Below, piece by piece: positions 18,205 to 27,350 of a DNA stretch of 64,000 nucleotides. Positions within the stretch are counted from its first letter, which is position 1. Every line of letters starts with the position of its first letter. A program made the position numbers and the translations under genes. The DNA is taken from positions 1-64,000 of the forward strand of contig NZ_KK211416.1 of the NCBI RefSeq assembly GCF_000622245.1. The letters run 5' to 3'. This DNA comes from Fusobacterium perfoetens ATCC 29250 (GTDB lineage Bacteria > Fusobacteriota > Fusobacteriia > Fusobacteriales > Fusobacteriaceae). A model generated the notes under the pieces. That model searched no databases and was not told the origin of the DNA. It saw only the letters and a program-made list of their open reading frames with translations.

Positions 18205-18239
18205 ATAAAAAGGTTGTAGACAAAATGCCCACAACCTAA
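18205..18239 (-). terminator. Terminator after the ABC-F gene
   Basis: On the minus strand AGGTTGT (18231-18237) pairs with ACAACCT (18211-18217), followed by TTTTTATT. Confidence 0.8.
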
Positions 18240-18250
18240 ATAATAAATTA

Positions 18251-19855
18251 TTAATCTTCTTGTTCTATCTTCATTTGGATATAGTCATCATAAGACATTA
18301 ACTTATCAACTATAGTTCCATCTGGTAATATTTCTATAATTCTGTTTGCAACTGTTTGTATAAACTCATGGTCATGTCCAGCAAATACAATTGTTCCAGG
18401 GAATTTTATAAGAGCTTTGTTTAAAGATGTAATTGATTCAAGGTCTAAGTGGTCAGTAGGGTTATCAAATAATAATGCATTAGCTCCTGACATCATCATT
18501 CTTGATAACATACATCTAACTTTTTCTCCTCCTGATAAAACTTTAGCTTTTTTAAGAGATTCTTCACCAGTGAATAACATTCTTCCTAAGAATCCTCTAA
18601 CAAAAGCATCATGTTGGTCTGGAGAATAAGGTCTTAACCATTCAACAAGGTCTAAATCAATGCCATCAAAGAATTTAGAGTTGTCTTTAGGCATATAAGC
18701 GTGAGTTACTGTAACTCCCCAAGTAACACTTCCTGTATCTGGTTCTAAATCTCTAGCTAAAACAGAAAGTAAAGTTGTTTTTAAAATATCATTATCAGAT
18801 ATGATAACTACTTTATCCCCTGTATTGATAGTGAAAGATAAATTTTTGAAAATTTCAACACCATTTATAGATTTAGAAATATTTTCAACTTTTAACATAT
18901 TGTTTCCAGCTTCTCTATCAGGTTTAAATTCAATAAATGGATATTTTCTATTTGAAACTTGCATATCTTCAAGTTGTAATTTTTCTAATTGTTTCTTTCT
19001 AGATGTAGCTTGTTTAGATTTAGCAGCATTAGCTGAGAATCTAGCTATAAATTCTTGTAATTCTTGTCTTTTTTGTTCAAGTTTTTTATTTTTATTTGCT
19101 ATTAAGCTTAACATAAGTTGGCTTGACTCATACCAGAAATCATAGTTTCCAACAAACATTTTAATTTTTCCATAATCTATGTCAGCTATATGTGTACAAA
19201 CTTTGTTTAAGAAATGTCTGTCATGAGAAACAACAATAACAGTAGTATCATCTAAGTCCATTAAGAAGTTTTCTAACCAAGCAACAGCTTTTATATCAAG
19301 TCCGTTTGTAGGCTCGTCTAAAAGTAAAACATCTGGATGACCAAATAATGCTTGTGCAAGTAAAACTTTAACTTTTAAAGGTTCTTCTAAATCTCTCATA
19401 TAAGCTTCATGAAGATTAGCTTTTATTCCAAGTCCAGTAAGTAAAGTAGCAGCTTCAGATTCAGCATCCCAACCATTAAGCTCAGCAAATTCTCCCTCTA
19501 AATCAGCAGCTCTCATTCCATCTTCTTCTGTAAAATCTTCTTTAGCATAGATTTCATTTTTCTCAACTATAATATCCCAAAGTCTTTTGTGTCCCATAAG
19601 AACAACATCTAAAACTTTTGAATCTTCAAAAGCAAAGTGGTTTTGTGATAAAACAGCCATTCTTTTGTTTTTATCTAATATAACTTCCCCTTCAGTTGGA
19701 GTGATAACTCCAGAAAGTATTTTAACAAAAGTAGATTTTCCAGCTCCATTAGCTCCAATTAATCCGTAACAGTTTCCTGGTGTAAATTTAATGTTTACAT
19801 CTTCAAAAAGTTTTTTATCAGGAAACCTCATTGATAGATTACTTGTAGAAATCAT
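18251..19855 (-). CDS. ABC-F ribosome-associated ATPase (YbiT-like)
   Basis: A 534-residue soluble protein with two ABC domains and no membrane segments. The first domain is canonical: Walker A GANGAGKST, signature-region and Walker B LLLDEPTNGLD. A charged linker (about 240-300) includes the Lys/Arg-rich ARFSANAAKSKQATSRKKQ typical of YbiT-type ABC-F proteins. The second domain is degenerate: Walker A reads SDNDILKTT (glycines missing, KT kept), the catalytic Glu after Walker B is Asn (LLFDNPTDHLD), and the switch His region reads AGHDHEF. LSGGE is retained. ABC-F proteins act on the ribosome in translation or antibiotic resistance. The length and linker fit YbiT better than EttA or Uup. Confidence 0.88.
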   Translation of the reverse strand: MISTSNLSMRFPDKKLFEDVNIKFTPGNCYGLIGANGAGKSTFVKILSGVITPTEGEVILDKNKRMAVLSQNHFAFEDSKVLDVVLMGHKRLWDIIVEKNEIYAKEDFTEEDGMRAADLEGEFAELNGWDAESEAATLLTGLGIKANLHEAYMRDLEEPLKVKVLLAQALFGHPDVLLLDEPTNGLDIKAVAWLENFLMDLDDTTVIVVSHDRHFLNKVCTHIADIDYGKIKMFVGNYDFWYESSQLMLSLIANKNKKLEQKRQELQEFIARFSANAAKSKQATSRKKQLEKLQLEDMQVSNRKYPFIEFKPDREAGNNMLKVENISKSINGVEIFKNLSFTINTGDKVVIISDNDILKTTLLSVLARDLEPDTGSVTWGVTVTHAYMPKDNSKFFDGIDLDLVEWLRPYSPDQHDAFVRGFLGRMLFTGEESLKKAKVLSGGEKVRCMLSRMMMSGANALLFDNPTDHLDLESITSLNKALIKFPGTIVFAGHDHEFIQTVANRIIEILPDGTIVDKLMSYDDYIQMKIEQED

Positions 19856-19955
19856 TTATAGTATTCCTCCTAAATATTTAAAATTTAACATTCGCTCTAT
19901 TATAACATAAAGTATAAAAAATTAAAATATATTTTTATCAAAAATAAAAAAACAC

Positions 19956-19984
19956 TTGCTCATAATGAAATTTAATGATATTAT
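19956..19984 (+). promoter_or_regulatory. Promoter of the OYE-earP-efp operon
   Basis: TTGCTC at 19956-19961, 17-base spacer, TATTAT at 19979-19984. Start near 19991, about 31 bases before the ATG at 20022. Confidence 0.5.
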
Positions 19985-20021
19985 ATACTCTGTGAATTTT
20001 TTTATTAAGTGTAGTGAGAGT

Positions 20022-21002
20022 ATGAATAATATATTAACCCCATTAAAAATAAAAAATATAGAGATAAAAAATCGTGTAGTTTTACCACCTCTTGTTAGAT
20101 TTTCTATGATAGGGGAAGATGGTTATGTAACAGATAAACTTCTAAAATGGTATGAAGGAATTGCAAAAGATGGTGTTGGAATGATAATAGTAGAAGCTAC
20201 ATGTGTAAGTTCTGACGGAAAACTTCGTGAAAATCAATTAGGAATTTGGAATGATAGTTTTATAGAGGGACTTAGTAAAATAGCTTTAATTGGTAAGAAA
20301 TACCAAATTCCTATGCTTATTCAAATTCATCATGCAGGGTTTGGAAAGAATATAAAAGATATTGAAGAATTTGTATTAGATAATATATTAGAAAAATTTG
20401 TTGAAGCTTTTAAAAGAGCAAAAAAATGTGGATTTGATGGAATAGAAATTCATGGGGCACATACATATTTATTATCACAATTAAATTCAAGATTATGGAA
20501 TACAAGAGAAGATAAATATGGTGGAAATTTTCAAAAAAGAATGTATTTTAATAAAACTTTAATTGAAAGAACTAAAGAACTTTTTGATGATAATTTTATT
20601 CTTGGATATAGAATGGGTGGAAATGAACCTAGTTTATCTGATGGAATAGAAATTGCAAAATATTTAGAAAGTTTAGGAGTAGATTTATTACATATTTCTA
20701 CTGGAATTCCAGAAGAGAGATTTAGACAAGCAACTAAAATAGATAATTTTTCTGAAAATTATCCAGAAGAAAAAAGTTTTAATTTAGATTGGGTTATTTA
20801 TATGGGGGTTCAAATAAAAAAATATCTTAATATTCCTGTTATAGGTGTTAGAAATATAAGAACAGAAGAACAGGTTAGTTATTTAATAGAAAATAATCTT
20901 TTAGATATGGTAGCTGTAGGTAGAGCTATGATATTTACTAATAGATGGATGAAAAAAACAAGAGAGTCATATTTAAGAAGGATAAAAAATGAAGCCAAAT
21001 AG
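20022..21002 (+). CDS. Old-yellow-enzyme family NADH:flavin oxidoreductase
   Basis: A 326-residue TIM-barrel flavoprotein. It begins with the family opening LTPLKIKNIEIKNRVVLPP, has the substrate-binding segment GIEIHGAHTYLLSQLNSRLWN near residues 145-165 (His-Gly-Ala-His in place of HxAN, as in many OYE relatives), and the FMN phosphate-binding segment VAVGRAMI near the C-terminus. No extra Fe-S/NAD domain follows, so it is a single-domain OYE. The family reduces activated C=C bonds with NAD(P)H, and the physiological substrate is unknown. The start at 20022 follows a weak GAGAG; an upstream in-frame TTG at 19956 lies in the promoter. It overlaps earP by 14 bases, so the two are cotranslated. 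Confidence 0.85.
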   Translation: MNNILTPLKIKNIEIKNRVVLPPLVRFSMIGEDGYVTDKLLKWYEGIAKDGVGMIIVEATCVSSDGKLRENQLGIWNDSFIEGLSKIALIGKKYQIPMLIQIHHAGFGKNIKDIEEFVLDNILEKFVEAFKRAKKCGFDGIEIHGAHTYLLSQLNSRLWNTREDKYGGNFQKRMYFNKTLIERTKELFDDNFILGYRMGGNEPSLSDGIEIAKYLESLGVDLLHISTGIPEERFRQATKIDNFSENYPEEKSFNLDWVIYMGVQIKKYLNIPVIGVRNIRTEEQVSYLIENNLLDMVAVGRAMIFTNRWMKKTRESYLRRIKNEAK

Positions 21003-22152
21003 TATTGATGTATTTTGTGATGTTATAGATAATTATGGAGATATTGGAGTAGTTTATAGATTTGCTAAAGAGATGAAAAGAGTATTTCCTCAAGCAAGAA
21101 TAAGGGTTATTTTAAATAAGTTAGAGGAATTAATAAAAATTAATAAAGAAGCTACTTATAGAGAATATCAAGTAATTAATGGAATAGAATATATATTTGA
21201 AGATTTTTTTAAAAAAAATTTTGAAGAATTTGGAGTTTCTGATATAATAGTAGAAGCTTTTGGTTGTGATATATTTGAAGAATATATAAAATTAGGAAAA
21301 GTACAGTCAAAACTTTGGATAAATTTAGAATATCTTTCAGGAGAAAAATGGATAGAGGATTTTCATCTAAACCAATCTTTAATAGATTCTAAAACTTTAA
21401 AGAAAATATTTTATATGCCAGGTTTTTCAGAGAAAAGTGGTGGAATATTAATAGATGAAGAATTTTTGAAAAATAAAGAATACGGAAAAAATAATAGAGA
21501 AAAAGTTTTAAAAGAATTTTTTTCAGATTTTGATTTTAATAACAAGATGGTTGGAACAATATTTTCTTATGAAAAAAACTTTGAAAATCTTTTAGAAATT
21601 CTTAATAAACAGGAAAAAGAAACTGTTTTGATTCTTATGGGGGAAAAAACTCAAAAAAGTTTTTCTAAATTTTTTGAAAAAAATTTAACAGAGGACTTTT
21701 TAAAGTGGAAAAAATATGATAAAATATATCTGTATAATGCTCAGTTCTTTTCACAGGAGGAATATGATAAAATAATATCAGCTGTAGATTTTAATTTTAC
21801 AAGAGGAGAAGATTCTATTGTTAGGGCTCTTCTTATAGGAAAACCTTTTTTATGGCATATATATTTACAAGAAGATAAAGTTCATATGTTGAAATTGAGA
21901 GCTTTTTTAGATAGATTTTATGAAAGTATTTCTTTAAATGAAGAAGAAAAAGAAGTGTTAAAAGAATATTTTAAACTTTTAGAAGAATATAATGATAGAG
22001 AAACAAATTCTTTTGAAAGAGGAAATGAGGATTTTTCTATTTTCTTTGAAAAATTTTCTATAATAAATAAAATTTGTGAAGAATATAGCAAATTTTTATT
22101 AGAAAAATGTAATCTAACAAAAAAATTATATACATATATAAATGAAATTTAA
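20989..22152 (+). CDS. earP: EF-P arginine rhamnosyltransferase
   Basis: A 387-residue GT-B fold glycosyltransferase. EarP transfers rhamnose from dTDP-rhamnose to Arg32 of elongation factor P, which relieves ribosome stalling at polyproline. The N-terminal signature FCDVIDNYGDIG places Asp14 and Asp18 at the positions of the catalytic Asp13/Asp17 of characterised EarP. RGEDSIVRA near 272 gives Glu274 in the position of Glu273, followed by GKPFLWHIY, another family hallmark. It overlaps the OYE gene by 14 bases and efp follows 11 bases later. The encoded EF-P has Arg at 32, as required. dTDP-rhamnose synthesis genes are not in the window. Confidence 0.93.
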   Translation: MKPNSIDVFCDVIDNYGDIGVVYRFAKEMKRVFPQARIRVILNKLEELIKINKEATYREYQVINGIEYIFEDFFKKNFEEFGVSDIIVEAFGCDIFEEYIKLGKVQSKLWINLEYLSGEKWIEDFHLNQSLIDSKTLKKIFYMPGFSEKSGGILIDEEFLKNKEYGKNNREKVLKEFFSDFDFNNKMVGTIFSYEKNFENLLEILNKQEKETVLILMGEKTQKSFSKFFEKNLTEDFLKWKKYDKIYLYNAQFFSQEEYDKIISAVDFNFTRGEDSIVRALLIGKPFLWHIYLQEDKVHMLKLRAFLDRFYESISLNEEEKEVLKEYFKLLEEYNDRETNSFERGNEDFSIFFEKFSIINKICEEYSKFLLEKCNLTKKLYTYINEI

Positions 22153-22163
22153 AGGGGGACAAA

Positions 22164-22727
22164 ATGAAATTTGCTCAAGAATTAAGACAAGGGTCTACTA
22201 TCAAAATAGGAAATGATCCATTTATCGTATTAAAAGCAGAGTACAACAAATCTGGAAGAAATGCTGCGGTAATGAAATTAAAAATGAAAAATCTAATCGC
22301 TGGAAACATTGTTGATACAGTTTTAAAAGCTGATGAGAAAATGGATGACATCAGATTAGATAAAGTTAAATGTATCTATTCATATAATGATGGAACTAAC
22401 TACATCTTCTCTAACCCAGAAACTTGGGACCAAATCGAATTATCAGCTGAAGAATTAGGAAACGCTTTAAACTACTTAGAGGAAGAAATGGAAGTTGCAG
22501 TAGAATACTATGAGTCAACTCCAGTTGCAGTAGAATTACCTACATTTGTTGAAAGACAAATCGAATATACAGAACCAGGATTAAGAGGAGATACTACTGG
22601 AAAAGTTTTAAAACCAGCTAGATTAAATACTGGATTTGAAATTCAAGTTCCTTTATTCGTTGAGCAAGGTGAATGGATTAAAATAGACACTAGAACTGAC
22701 GAATATGTTGAAAGAATTAAAAAATAA
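22164..22727 (+). CDS. efp: Elongation factor P (Arg32 type)
   Basis: A 187-residue, three-domain translation factor that binds between the P and E sites and promotes peptide bonds at consecutive prolines. The domain I loop reads NKSGRNAAV with Arg at residue 32, the rhamnosylated position in EarP organisms, in place of the lysine used by EpmA systems. The C-terminus has the conserved GLRGDT and the RTDEYVERIKK end. It follows earP by 11 bases with a GGGGG-containing site, so enzyme and substrate are cotranscribed. Codons ending in C (AAC, ATC, TTC) are more frequent here than in the neighbours, consistent with high expression. A terminator follows. Confidence 0.97.
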   Translation: MKFAQELRQGSTIKIGNDPFIVLKAEYNKSGRNAAVMKLKMKNLIAGNIVDTVLKADEKMDDIRLDKVKCIYSYNDGTNYIFSNPETWDQIELSAEELGNALNYLEEEMEVAVEYYESTPVAVELPTFVERQIEYTEPGLRGDTTGKVLKPARLNTGFEIQVPLFVEQGEWIKIDTRTDEYVERIKK

Positions 22728-22740
22728 TTAAAATAATAAA

Positions 22741-22776
22741 AAAATTAGCCTTGGATATTTTCCAAGGCTTTTTTGT
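22741..22776 (+). terminator. Terminator after efp
   Basis: AGCCTTGG (22747-22754) pairs with CCAAGGCT (22762-22769) followed by TTTTTTG. Confidence 0.9.
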
Positions 22777-22794
22777 ATAACAAATTATAATTTT

Positions 22795-23388
22795 TTATAA
22801 AATTTCTCTACCTTCTAAAGCTTTAGATATAGTAGCATTATCAGCGAACTCTATATTTCCTCCCATAGGAATACCACTAGCTAATTTAGAAACTACAACT
22901 CCAAAAGGTTTTAAAAGTTTAGTTAAATACATAACTGTAGTTTCTCCTTCTAAATCAGAACTTAAAGCAAAAATAATTTCTTTAATATTTTCTTTACTAA
23001 CTCTTTCTAACAAAGATTTTATATTTAATTTATCTGGAGTGATTCCATCTAATGGTGCAATTTTTCCATTTAAAATATGATAAACTCCATTAAATTTTCC
23101 AGTCTTTTCAAGAGTGACAATATCTCTAGAGTCTTCTACCACACAAATTGTTTCATGGTCACGATTAATATTGCTACAAATATCACAAATATCTTCTTCA
23201 CTATAATTGCCACACACAGAACATTTTTTTACTAAAGTTTTTGAATCCTTAAGAGCTTGAATAAAAGTTTCAATTTCTTTTTCAGGTGTATTTAACACAT
23301 AAAAAGCTAATCTTGTAGCAGATTTTCTTCCTATTCCTGGAAGTTTGTTAAATTCATCAATTAATATTTCTAAATGTTTAGAACTCAT
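22795..23388 (-). CDS. recR: Recombination mediator RecR
   Basis: A 197-residue protein of normal RecR length. In order it has the helix-hairpin-helix (LPGIGRKSATRLAF, residues about 15-30), a four-Cys zinc finger (CSVCGNYSEEDICDIC, about 57-72), the Toprim domain (CVVEDSRDI near 82) and the conserved Walker-like IPMGGNIEFAD end. RecR acts with RecO/RecF to load RecA on gapped DNA. It is monocistronic here and divergent from ftsY, although it is commonly next to dnaX in other phyla. The ATG is preceded by AAGGAAA. Confidence 0.96.
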   Translation of the reverse strand: MSSKHLEILIDEFNKLPGIGRKSATRLAFYVLNTPEKEIETFIQALKDSKTLVKKCSVCGNYSEEDICDICSNINRDHETICVVEDSRDIVTLEKTGKFNGVYHILNGKIAPLDGITPDKLNIKSLLERVSKENIKEIIFALSSDLEGETTVMYLTKLLKPFGVVVSKLASGIPMGGNIEFADNATISKALEGREIL

Positions 23389-23480
23389 TTTTTTCCTTTC
23401 TTAAACTTTCAAATTATTTATTCATATTTTATAATATAATTTTTTTTTTTGCAATGGTATTATGGGAAAAGGCATAAATA

Positions 23481-23509
23481 TTGAAAAAAAACTAAAATTG
23501 TGGTAAAAT
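23481..23509 (+). promoter_or_regulatory. Promoter of ftsY
   Basis: TTGAAA at 23481-23486, 17-base spacer, TAAAAT at 23504-23509. Start near 23516, 50 bases before the ATG. Confidence 0.55.
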
Positions 23510-23565
23510 ATGATGATAAGAAAAGATAATTTACTAAAAGTCAATAATTATTTTATGGAGGGGAA

Positions 23566-24837
23566 ATGGGATTTTTTGATAAACTTTTTGGAAGAAAGAA
23601 AAAAGAGGAGGAGAAAAAAGAAGAAAACCTTGAAATTATAGTTCAAGAACAAGAAAATAAAATAGAAGAAGAAAAGACAGAAGAAAAAATAGAAGAAACT
23701 ATTATAGAAAATCTAAATGAAAAGAAAAAGATTGAAGAAATTAAACAAGGAGAGGTTGAAGTAAAACCTGAAACTTTAAGTTCTCAAATTTCTCAAGATG
23801 AAAATAAAAATATAGAAGAAAATAAAGAAATTACTTTAGAAGAAAAACCAGAAAATTTAGAAATAAAAGAAGAAATTAAAGTAGAAAATGAAATAATAGA
23901 AAAAAAACCAGAAGAAAAAGAGAAAAAAGACTTTTTTGTTAGTCTAAAAGAAAAATTATTTAGAACAAGAGAAGGATTATTCCAAAAGATAAAAAATATT
24001 TTTTCTGGAAGAACTACTATAGATGATGATTTATATGAAGAATTAGAAGAATTACTTATTCAGTCAGATATAGGGTTTGATATGACTGTAAAAATAGTAA
24101 GTGAATTAGAAAAAGAGATTAATAAAAGAGGAATAAAAAATCCCGAAGAAATTTATGGAGTTCTAAAAGAAGTTATGGAGAGATTTCTTATCAGTGAAGG
24201 AAATCAATTAGACATAATTGATGGAGAACTTAATGTAATATTAGTTGTAGGAGTAAATGGAGTTGGAAAAACTACAACTATTGGAAAACTTGCTAAAAAA
24301 TATAAATCTCAAGGAAAAAAAGTAATTGTTGGGGCAGCAGATACTTTTAGAGCCGCTGCCATAGAACAATTAGAAGAATGGGGAAAAAGAGCAGATGTAG
24401 AAGTAGTGAAAAAAGAGCAAGGAAGTGACCCAGGTTCTGTAGTTTTTGATGCCATTCAAGTGGCTCAAGATAAAAAAGCAGATATTTTAATTATAGATAC
24501 AGCAGGTAGATTACATAATAAAAGTAATCTTATGAAAGAACTTGAAAAGATAAATAATATCATACAAAAAAAATTAGGGCATAATAGATATGAATCCATT
24601 TTAGTCATAGATGGAACAACGGGTCAAAATGGACTTACACAAGCAAAAATATTTAATGAAGTTACAAAACTAACAGGATTTATAGTTACAAAACTTGATG
24701 GAACAGCAAAAGGTGGAATAGTGTTCAGTATATCTGAAGAGATAAAGAAACCTATTAAATATATAGGTGTGGGAGAAAAAATAGAGGATTTAAGAGAATT
24801 TAATATTAAAGATTATATAGATGCTATTTTTGATTAA
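23566..24837 (+). CDS. ftsY: Signal recognition particle receptor FtsY
   Basis: A 423-residue SRP-type GTPase that docks SRP-ribosome complexes at the membrane. Residues 1-125 are an extremely Glu/Lys-rich A domain that begins with the membrane-targeting MGFFDKLFGRKKK. The N domain covers about 125-215 and the G domain about 215-423: G1 GVNGVGKTTT, the DTFRAAAIEQL motif, G3 DTAGR and TKLDGTAKGG. The length reflects the long A domain. It has a TGGAGGGG-type site and its own promoter. There is no neighbouring SRP gene. Confidence 0.96.
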   Translation: MGFFDKLFGRKKKEEEKKEENLEIIVQEQENKIEEEKTEEKIEETIIENLNEKKKIEEIKQGEVEVKPETLSSQISQDENKNIEENKEITLEEKPENLEIKEEIKVENEIIEKKPEEKEKKDFFVSLKEKLFRTREGLFQKIKNIFSGRTTIDDDLYEELEELLIQSDIGFDMTVKIVSELEKEINKRGIKNPEEIYGVLKEVMERFLISEGNQLDIIDGELNVILVVGVNGVGKTTTIGKLAKKYKSQGKKVIVGAADTFRAAAIEQLEEWGKRADVEVVKKEQGSDPGSVVFDAIQVAQDKKADILIIDTAGRLHNKSNLMKELEKINNIIQKKLGHNRYESILVIDGTTGQNGLTQAKIFNEVTKLTGFIVTKLDGTAKGGIVFSISEEIKKPIKYIGVGEKIEDLREFNIKDYIDAIFD

Positions 24838-25023
24838 AAATTTCTAAATATTACAATAATATTTAAGAAAAAATACAAAAAACTTTTAAAAAATATTGTA
24901 AAAATTTTGAAAATTTGTTAATATATATGTGAAAGTTTTAAAAAAATGTTTAATATTGTTTAACAGTTAAAAGTTTCTACATAAAAGTTAAAGTGAAATG
25001 GATTATTTAAGGGAGGCTAAAAA

Positions 25024-26040
25024 ATGAGTTTTTTAGGAAAAGTTAGAAAAAAAGCTTTACAAGCTTACAGTAGAATAGTTCTACCAGAATCAACAGATGA
25101 AAGAGTTTTAAGAGCAACAGCAGAAATTTTAAAAGAAAAATTAGCACGTCCAGTATTAATAGGAAATGCTGAAAGAATAGCTTTAGATGCTAAAGCTTAT
25201 GAAATTTCTTTAGAAGGAGCAAAAATAGTTGATCCTGAAAAATTTGAAAGAATGGATGAATATGCTCACAAATTTGCAGAAATGAGAGCAAAAAAAGGAA
25301 TGACTTATGAAAAAGCAAAAGAAATTTTAACAACAGATGTAAACTTTTTAGGTGCTATGTTAGTTAAAATGGGTGATGCAGATGGAATGGTATCAGGATC
25401 TTTATCACCTACAGCAAATGTATTAAGAGCAGGAATTCAAGTTATAGGAACTAAACCAGGAGTAAAAACAGTTTCCTCTGTATTTGTTATGGAATTAACA
25501 CAAAAACAAGATTTATTTGGAAATATTTTATTATTTGGAGATTGTTCAGTAATTCCTAGACCAACTTCTGAACAATTAGCTGATATAGCAACTTCAGCAG
25601 CTGAAACAGCTCAATCAATAGCAGGAATTAATCCTAGAGTAGCATTATTAACTTTCTCTACAAAAGGTTCTGCAAATCATGAATGTGTTGATTTAGTAAA
25701 AGATGCTGGAGCAATATTAAGAGCAAGAAAAGTTGGATTTAGATTTGATGATGAATTACAAGCCGATGCAGCTATTGTTAAATCAATAGGAGAAATTAAG
25801 GCTCCATTATCAGATGTATCTGGAAATGCTAATGTATTAATATTCCCAACTTTAGCAGCAGGAAATATAGGATATAAATTAGTTCAAAGATTAGCTGGTG
25901 CAAATGCTTATGGACCAATCATTCAAGGATTAGCATCACCTATTAATGACTTATCAAGAGGATGTTCAGCAGAAGATATTGTTGTATTAACAGCAGTTAC
26001 TTCAACACAAGCTTGTGCAATGTGTGGAGTAGAAGATTAA
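25024..26040 (+). CDS. pta: Phosphate acetyltransferase
   Basis: A 338-residue single-domain Pta, the short class lacking the N-terminal regulatory domains of E. coli Pta. It interconverts acetyl-CoA and acetyl phosphate. Recognisable segments are IVLPESTDERVLRA at the N-terminus, DGMVSGSLSPTANVLRA near residue 120, and the C-terminal NDLSRGCSAEDIV. It begins the pta-ackA pair (47-base gap to ackA), with nifJ next, so pyruvate to acetate plus ATP is encoded in one stretch. GGGAGG precedes the ATG by 7 bases. A possible promoter is TTGTAA at 24896-24901 and TAATAT at 24919-24924. Confidence 0.96.
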   Translation: MSFLGKVRKKALQAYSRIVLPESTDERVLRATAEILKEKLARPVLIGNAERIALDAKAYEISLEGAKIVDPEKFERMDEYAHKFAEMRAKKGMTYEKAKEILTTDVNFLGAMLVKMGDADGMVSGSLSPTANVLRAGIQVIGTKPGVKTVSSVFVMELTQKQDLFGNILLFGDCSVIPRPTSEQLADIATSAAETAQSIAGINPRVALLTFSTKGSANHECVDLVKDAGAILRARKVGFRFDDELQADAAIVKSIGEIKAPLSDVSGNANVLIFPTLAAGNIGYKLVQRLAGANAYGPIIQGLASPINDLSRGCSAEDIVVLTAVTSTQACAMCGVED

Positions 26041-26087
26041 TTAAAAATTTAAAAACATAAAATTATTATTGAGGAGTGTATTTTTAA

Positions 26088-27290
26088 ATGAAAGTTTTAG
26101 TTATAAATTGTGGAAGCTCATCTTTAAAATATCAATTACTAAATCCTGAAAATGGAGAAGTTTTTGCAAAAGGATTATGTGAAAGAATAGGAATAGACGG
26201 TTCTAGAATGGAATACGAAGTTCCAGCTAAAGATTTTGAAAAAGAATTTTTAAGTCCTATGCCTACACATAAAGAAGCATTAACATTATTAATAAACACT
26301 TTAACTGATAAAGAAATAGGAGTTGTAGCATCAGTAGATGAAGTTGATGCTATAGGACATAGAGTTGTTCATGGAGGAGAAGAATTTGCAAAATCAGTTC
26401 TTTTAACTCCAGAAGTTATGAAAGCTATTGAAGCTAATAATGAGTTAGCACCTTTACATAATCCAGCTAACTTAATGGGAATTGAGACTTGTATGGAACT
26501 TATGCCAGGAAAACCTAATGTAGGAGTATTTGATACAGCATTCCATCAAACAATGCCTAAAAAAGCATTTATGTATGCTTTACCATATGAAGATTATACA
26601 GAATTAAAAGTTAGAAAATATGGATTCCACGGAACATCTCATAAGTTTGTTTCTGAAGAATGTATAAAGACATTAGGAAATCCAGAGCATTCAAGAATAA
26701 TTGTTTGCCATTTAGGAAATGGGGCATCTATATCAGCTGTAAAAGATGGAAAATGCATAGATACATCTATGGGACTTACTCCATTACAAGGCGTAATGAT
26801 GGGAACTAGATGTGGGGACATAGATCCAGCAGCAGTATTATTCATTAAAGGAAAAAGAAATCTTTCTGATAAAGAAATGGATGCTAGATTAAATAAACAA
26901 TCAGGAATTTTAGGAATATATGGAAAATCTTCTGACTGTAGAGATATGGAAAATGGAGTTGCTGAAGGGGATGAAAGAGCAATTCTTGCAGAGCAAATGT
27001 TTATCTATAAAATAAGAGCTTATGTAGGAAATTATGCAGCGCAATTAGGTGGATTAGATGCAATTTGTTTTACTGGAGGAATTGGAGAAAATGCTCCAGG
27101 AGTAAGAGCAGGAGTAGTAGAAGGATTAGAATTTATGGGAGTAAAAATTAATCCAGAAATAAATAATGTTAGAAAAAAAGGAACTGTTGATTTATCAGCA
27201 GCTGACTCTAAAGTAAAAGTTTTCAAAATTCAAACTAATGAAGAATTAGCAATAGCAAGAGATACTTTTGAAATAGTAACAAAATTATAA
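26088..27290 (+). CDS. ackA: Acetate kinase
   Basis: A 400-residue ASKHA-fold kinase that makes ATP and acetate from acetyl phosphate and ADP. Signatures are VINCGSSSLKYQLL at the N-terminus, HRVVHGGE near residue 87, the catalytic-region KYGFHGTSHKFVS, and the nucleotide-binding GNGASIS and GGIGENAP. It is downstream of pta by 47 bases and followed 60 bases later by nifJ. The main substrate-level phosphorylation enzyme for this fermentative organism. Confidence 0.98.
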   Translation: MKVLVINCGSSSLKYQLLNPENGEVFAKGLCERIGIDGSRMEYEVPAKDFEKEFLSPMPTHKEALTLLINTLTDKEIGVVASVDEVDAIGHRVVHGGEEFAKSVLLTPEVMKAIEANNELAPLHNPANLMGIETCMELMPGKPNVGVFDTAFHQTMPKKAFMYALPYEDYTELKVRKYGFHGTSHKFVSEECIKTLGNPEHSRIIVCHLGNGASISAVKDGKCIDTSMGLTPLQGVMMGTRCGDIDPAAVLFIKGKRNLSDKEMDARLNKQSGILGIYGKSSDCRDMENGVAEGDERAILAEQMFIYKIRAYVGNYAAQLGGLDAICFTGGIGENAPGVRAGVVEGLEFMGVKINPEINNVRKKGTVDLSAADSKVKVFKIQTNEELAIARDTFEIVTKL

Positions 27291-27350
27291 TTAAATTTTA
27301 GCCAAAAAACATAAAATAAATAAATTTAAGAGTCAAAGGGAGGAAACAAC

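Noticed and set aside
24842-24869. Hairpin after ftsY as a terminator
   Set aside because: The AT-only stem is followed by A rather than T on the plus strand, so it is not a convincing terminator in that direction.
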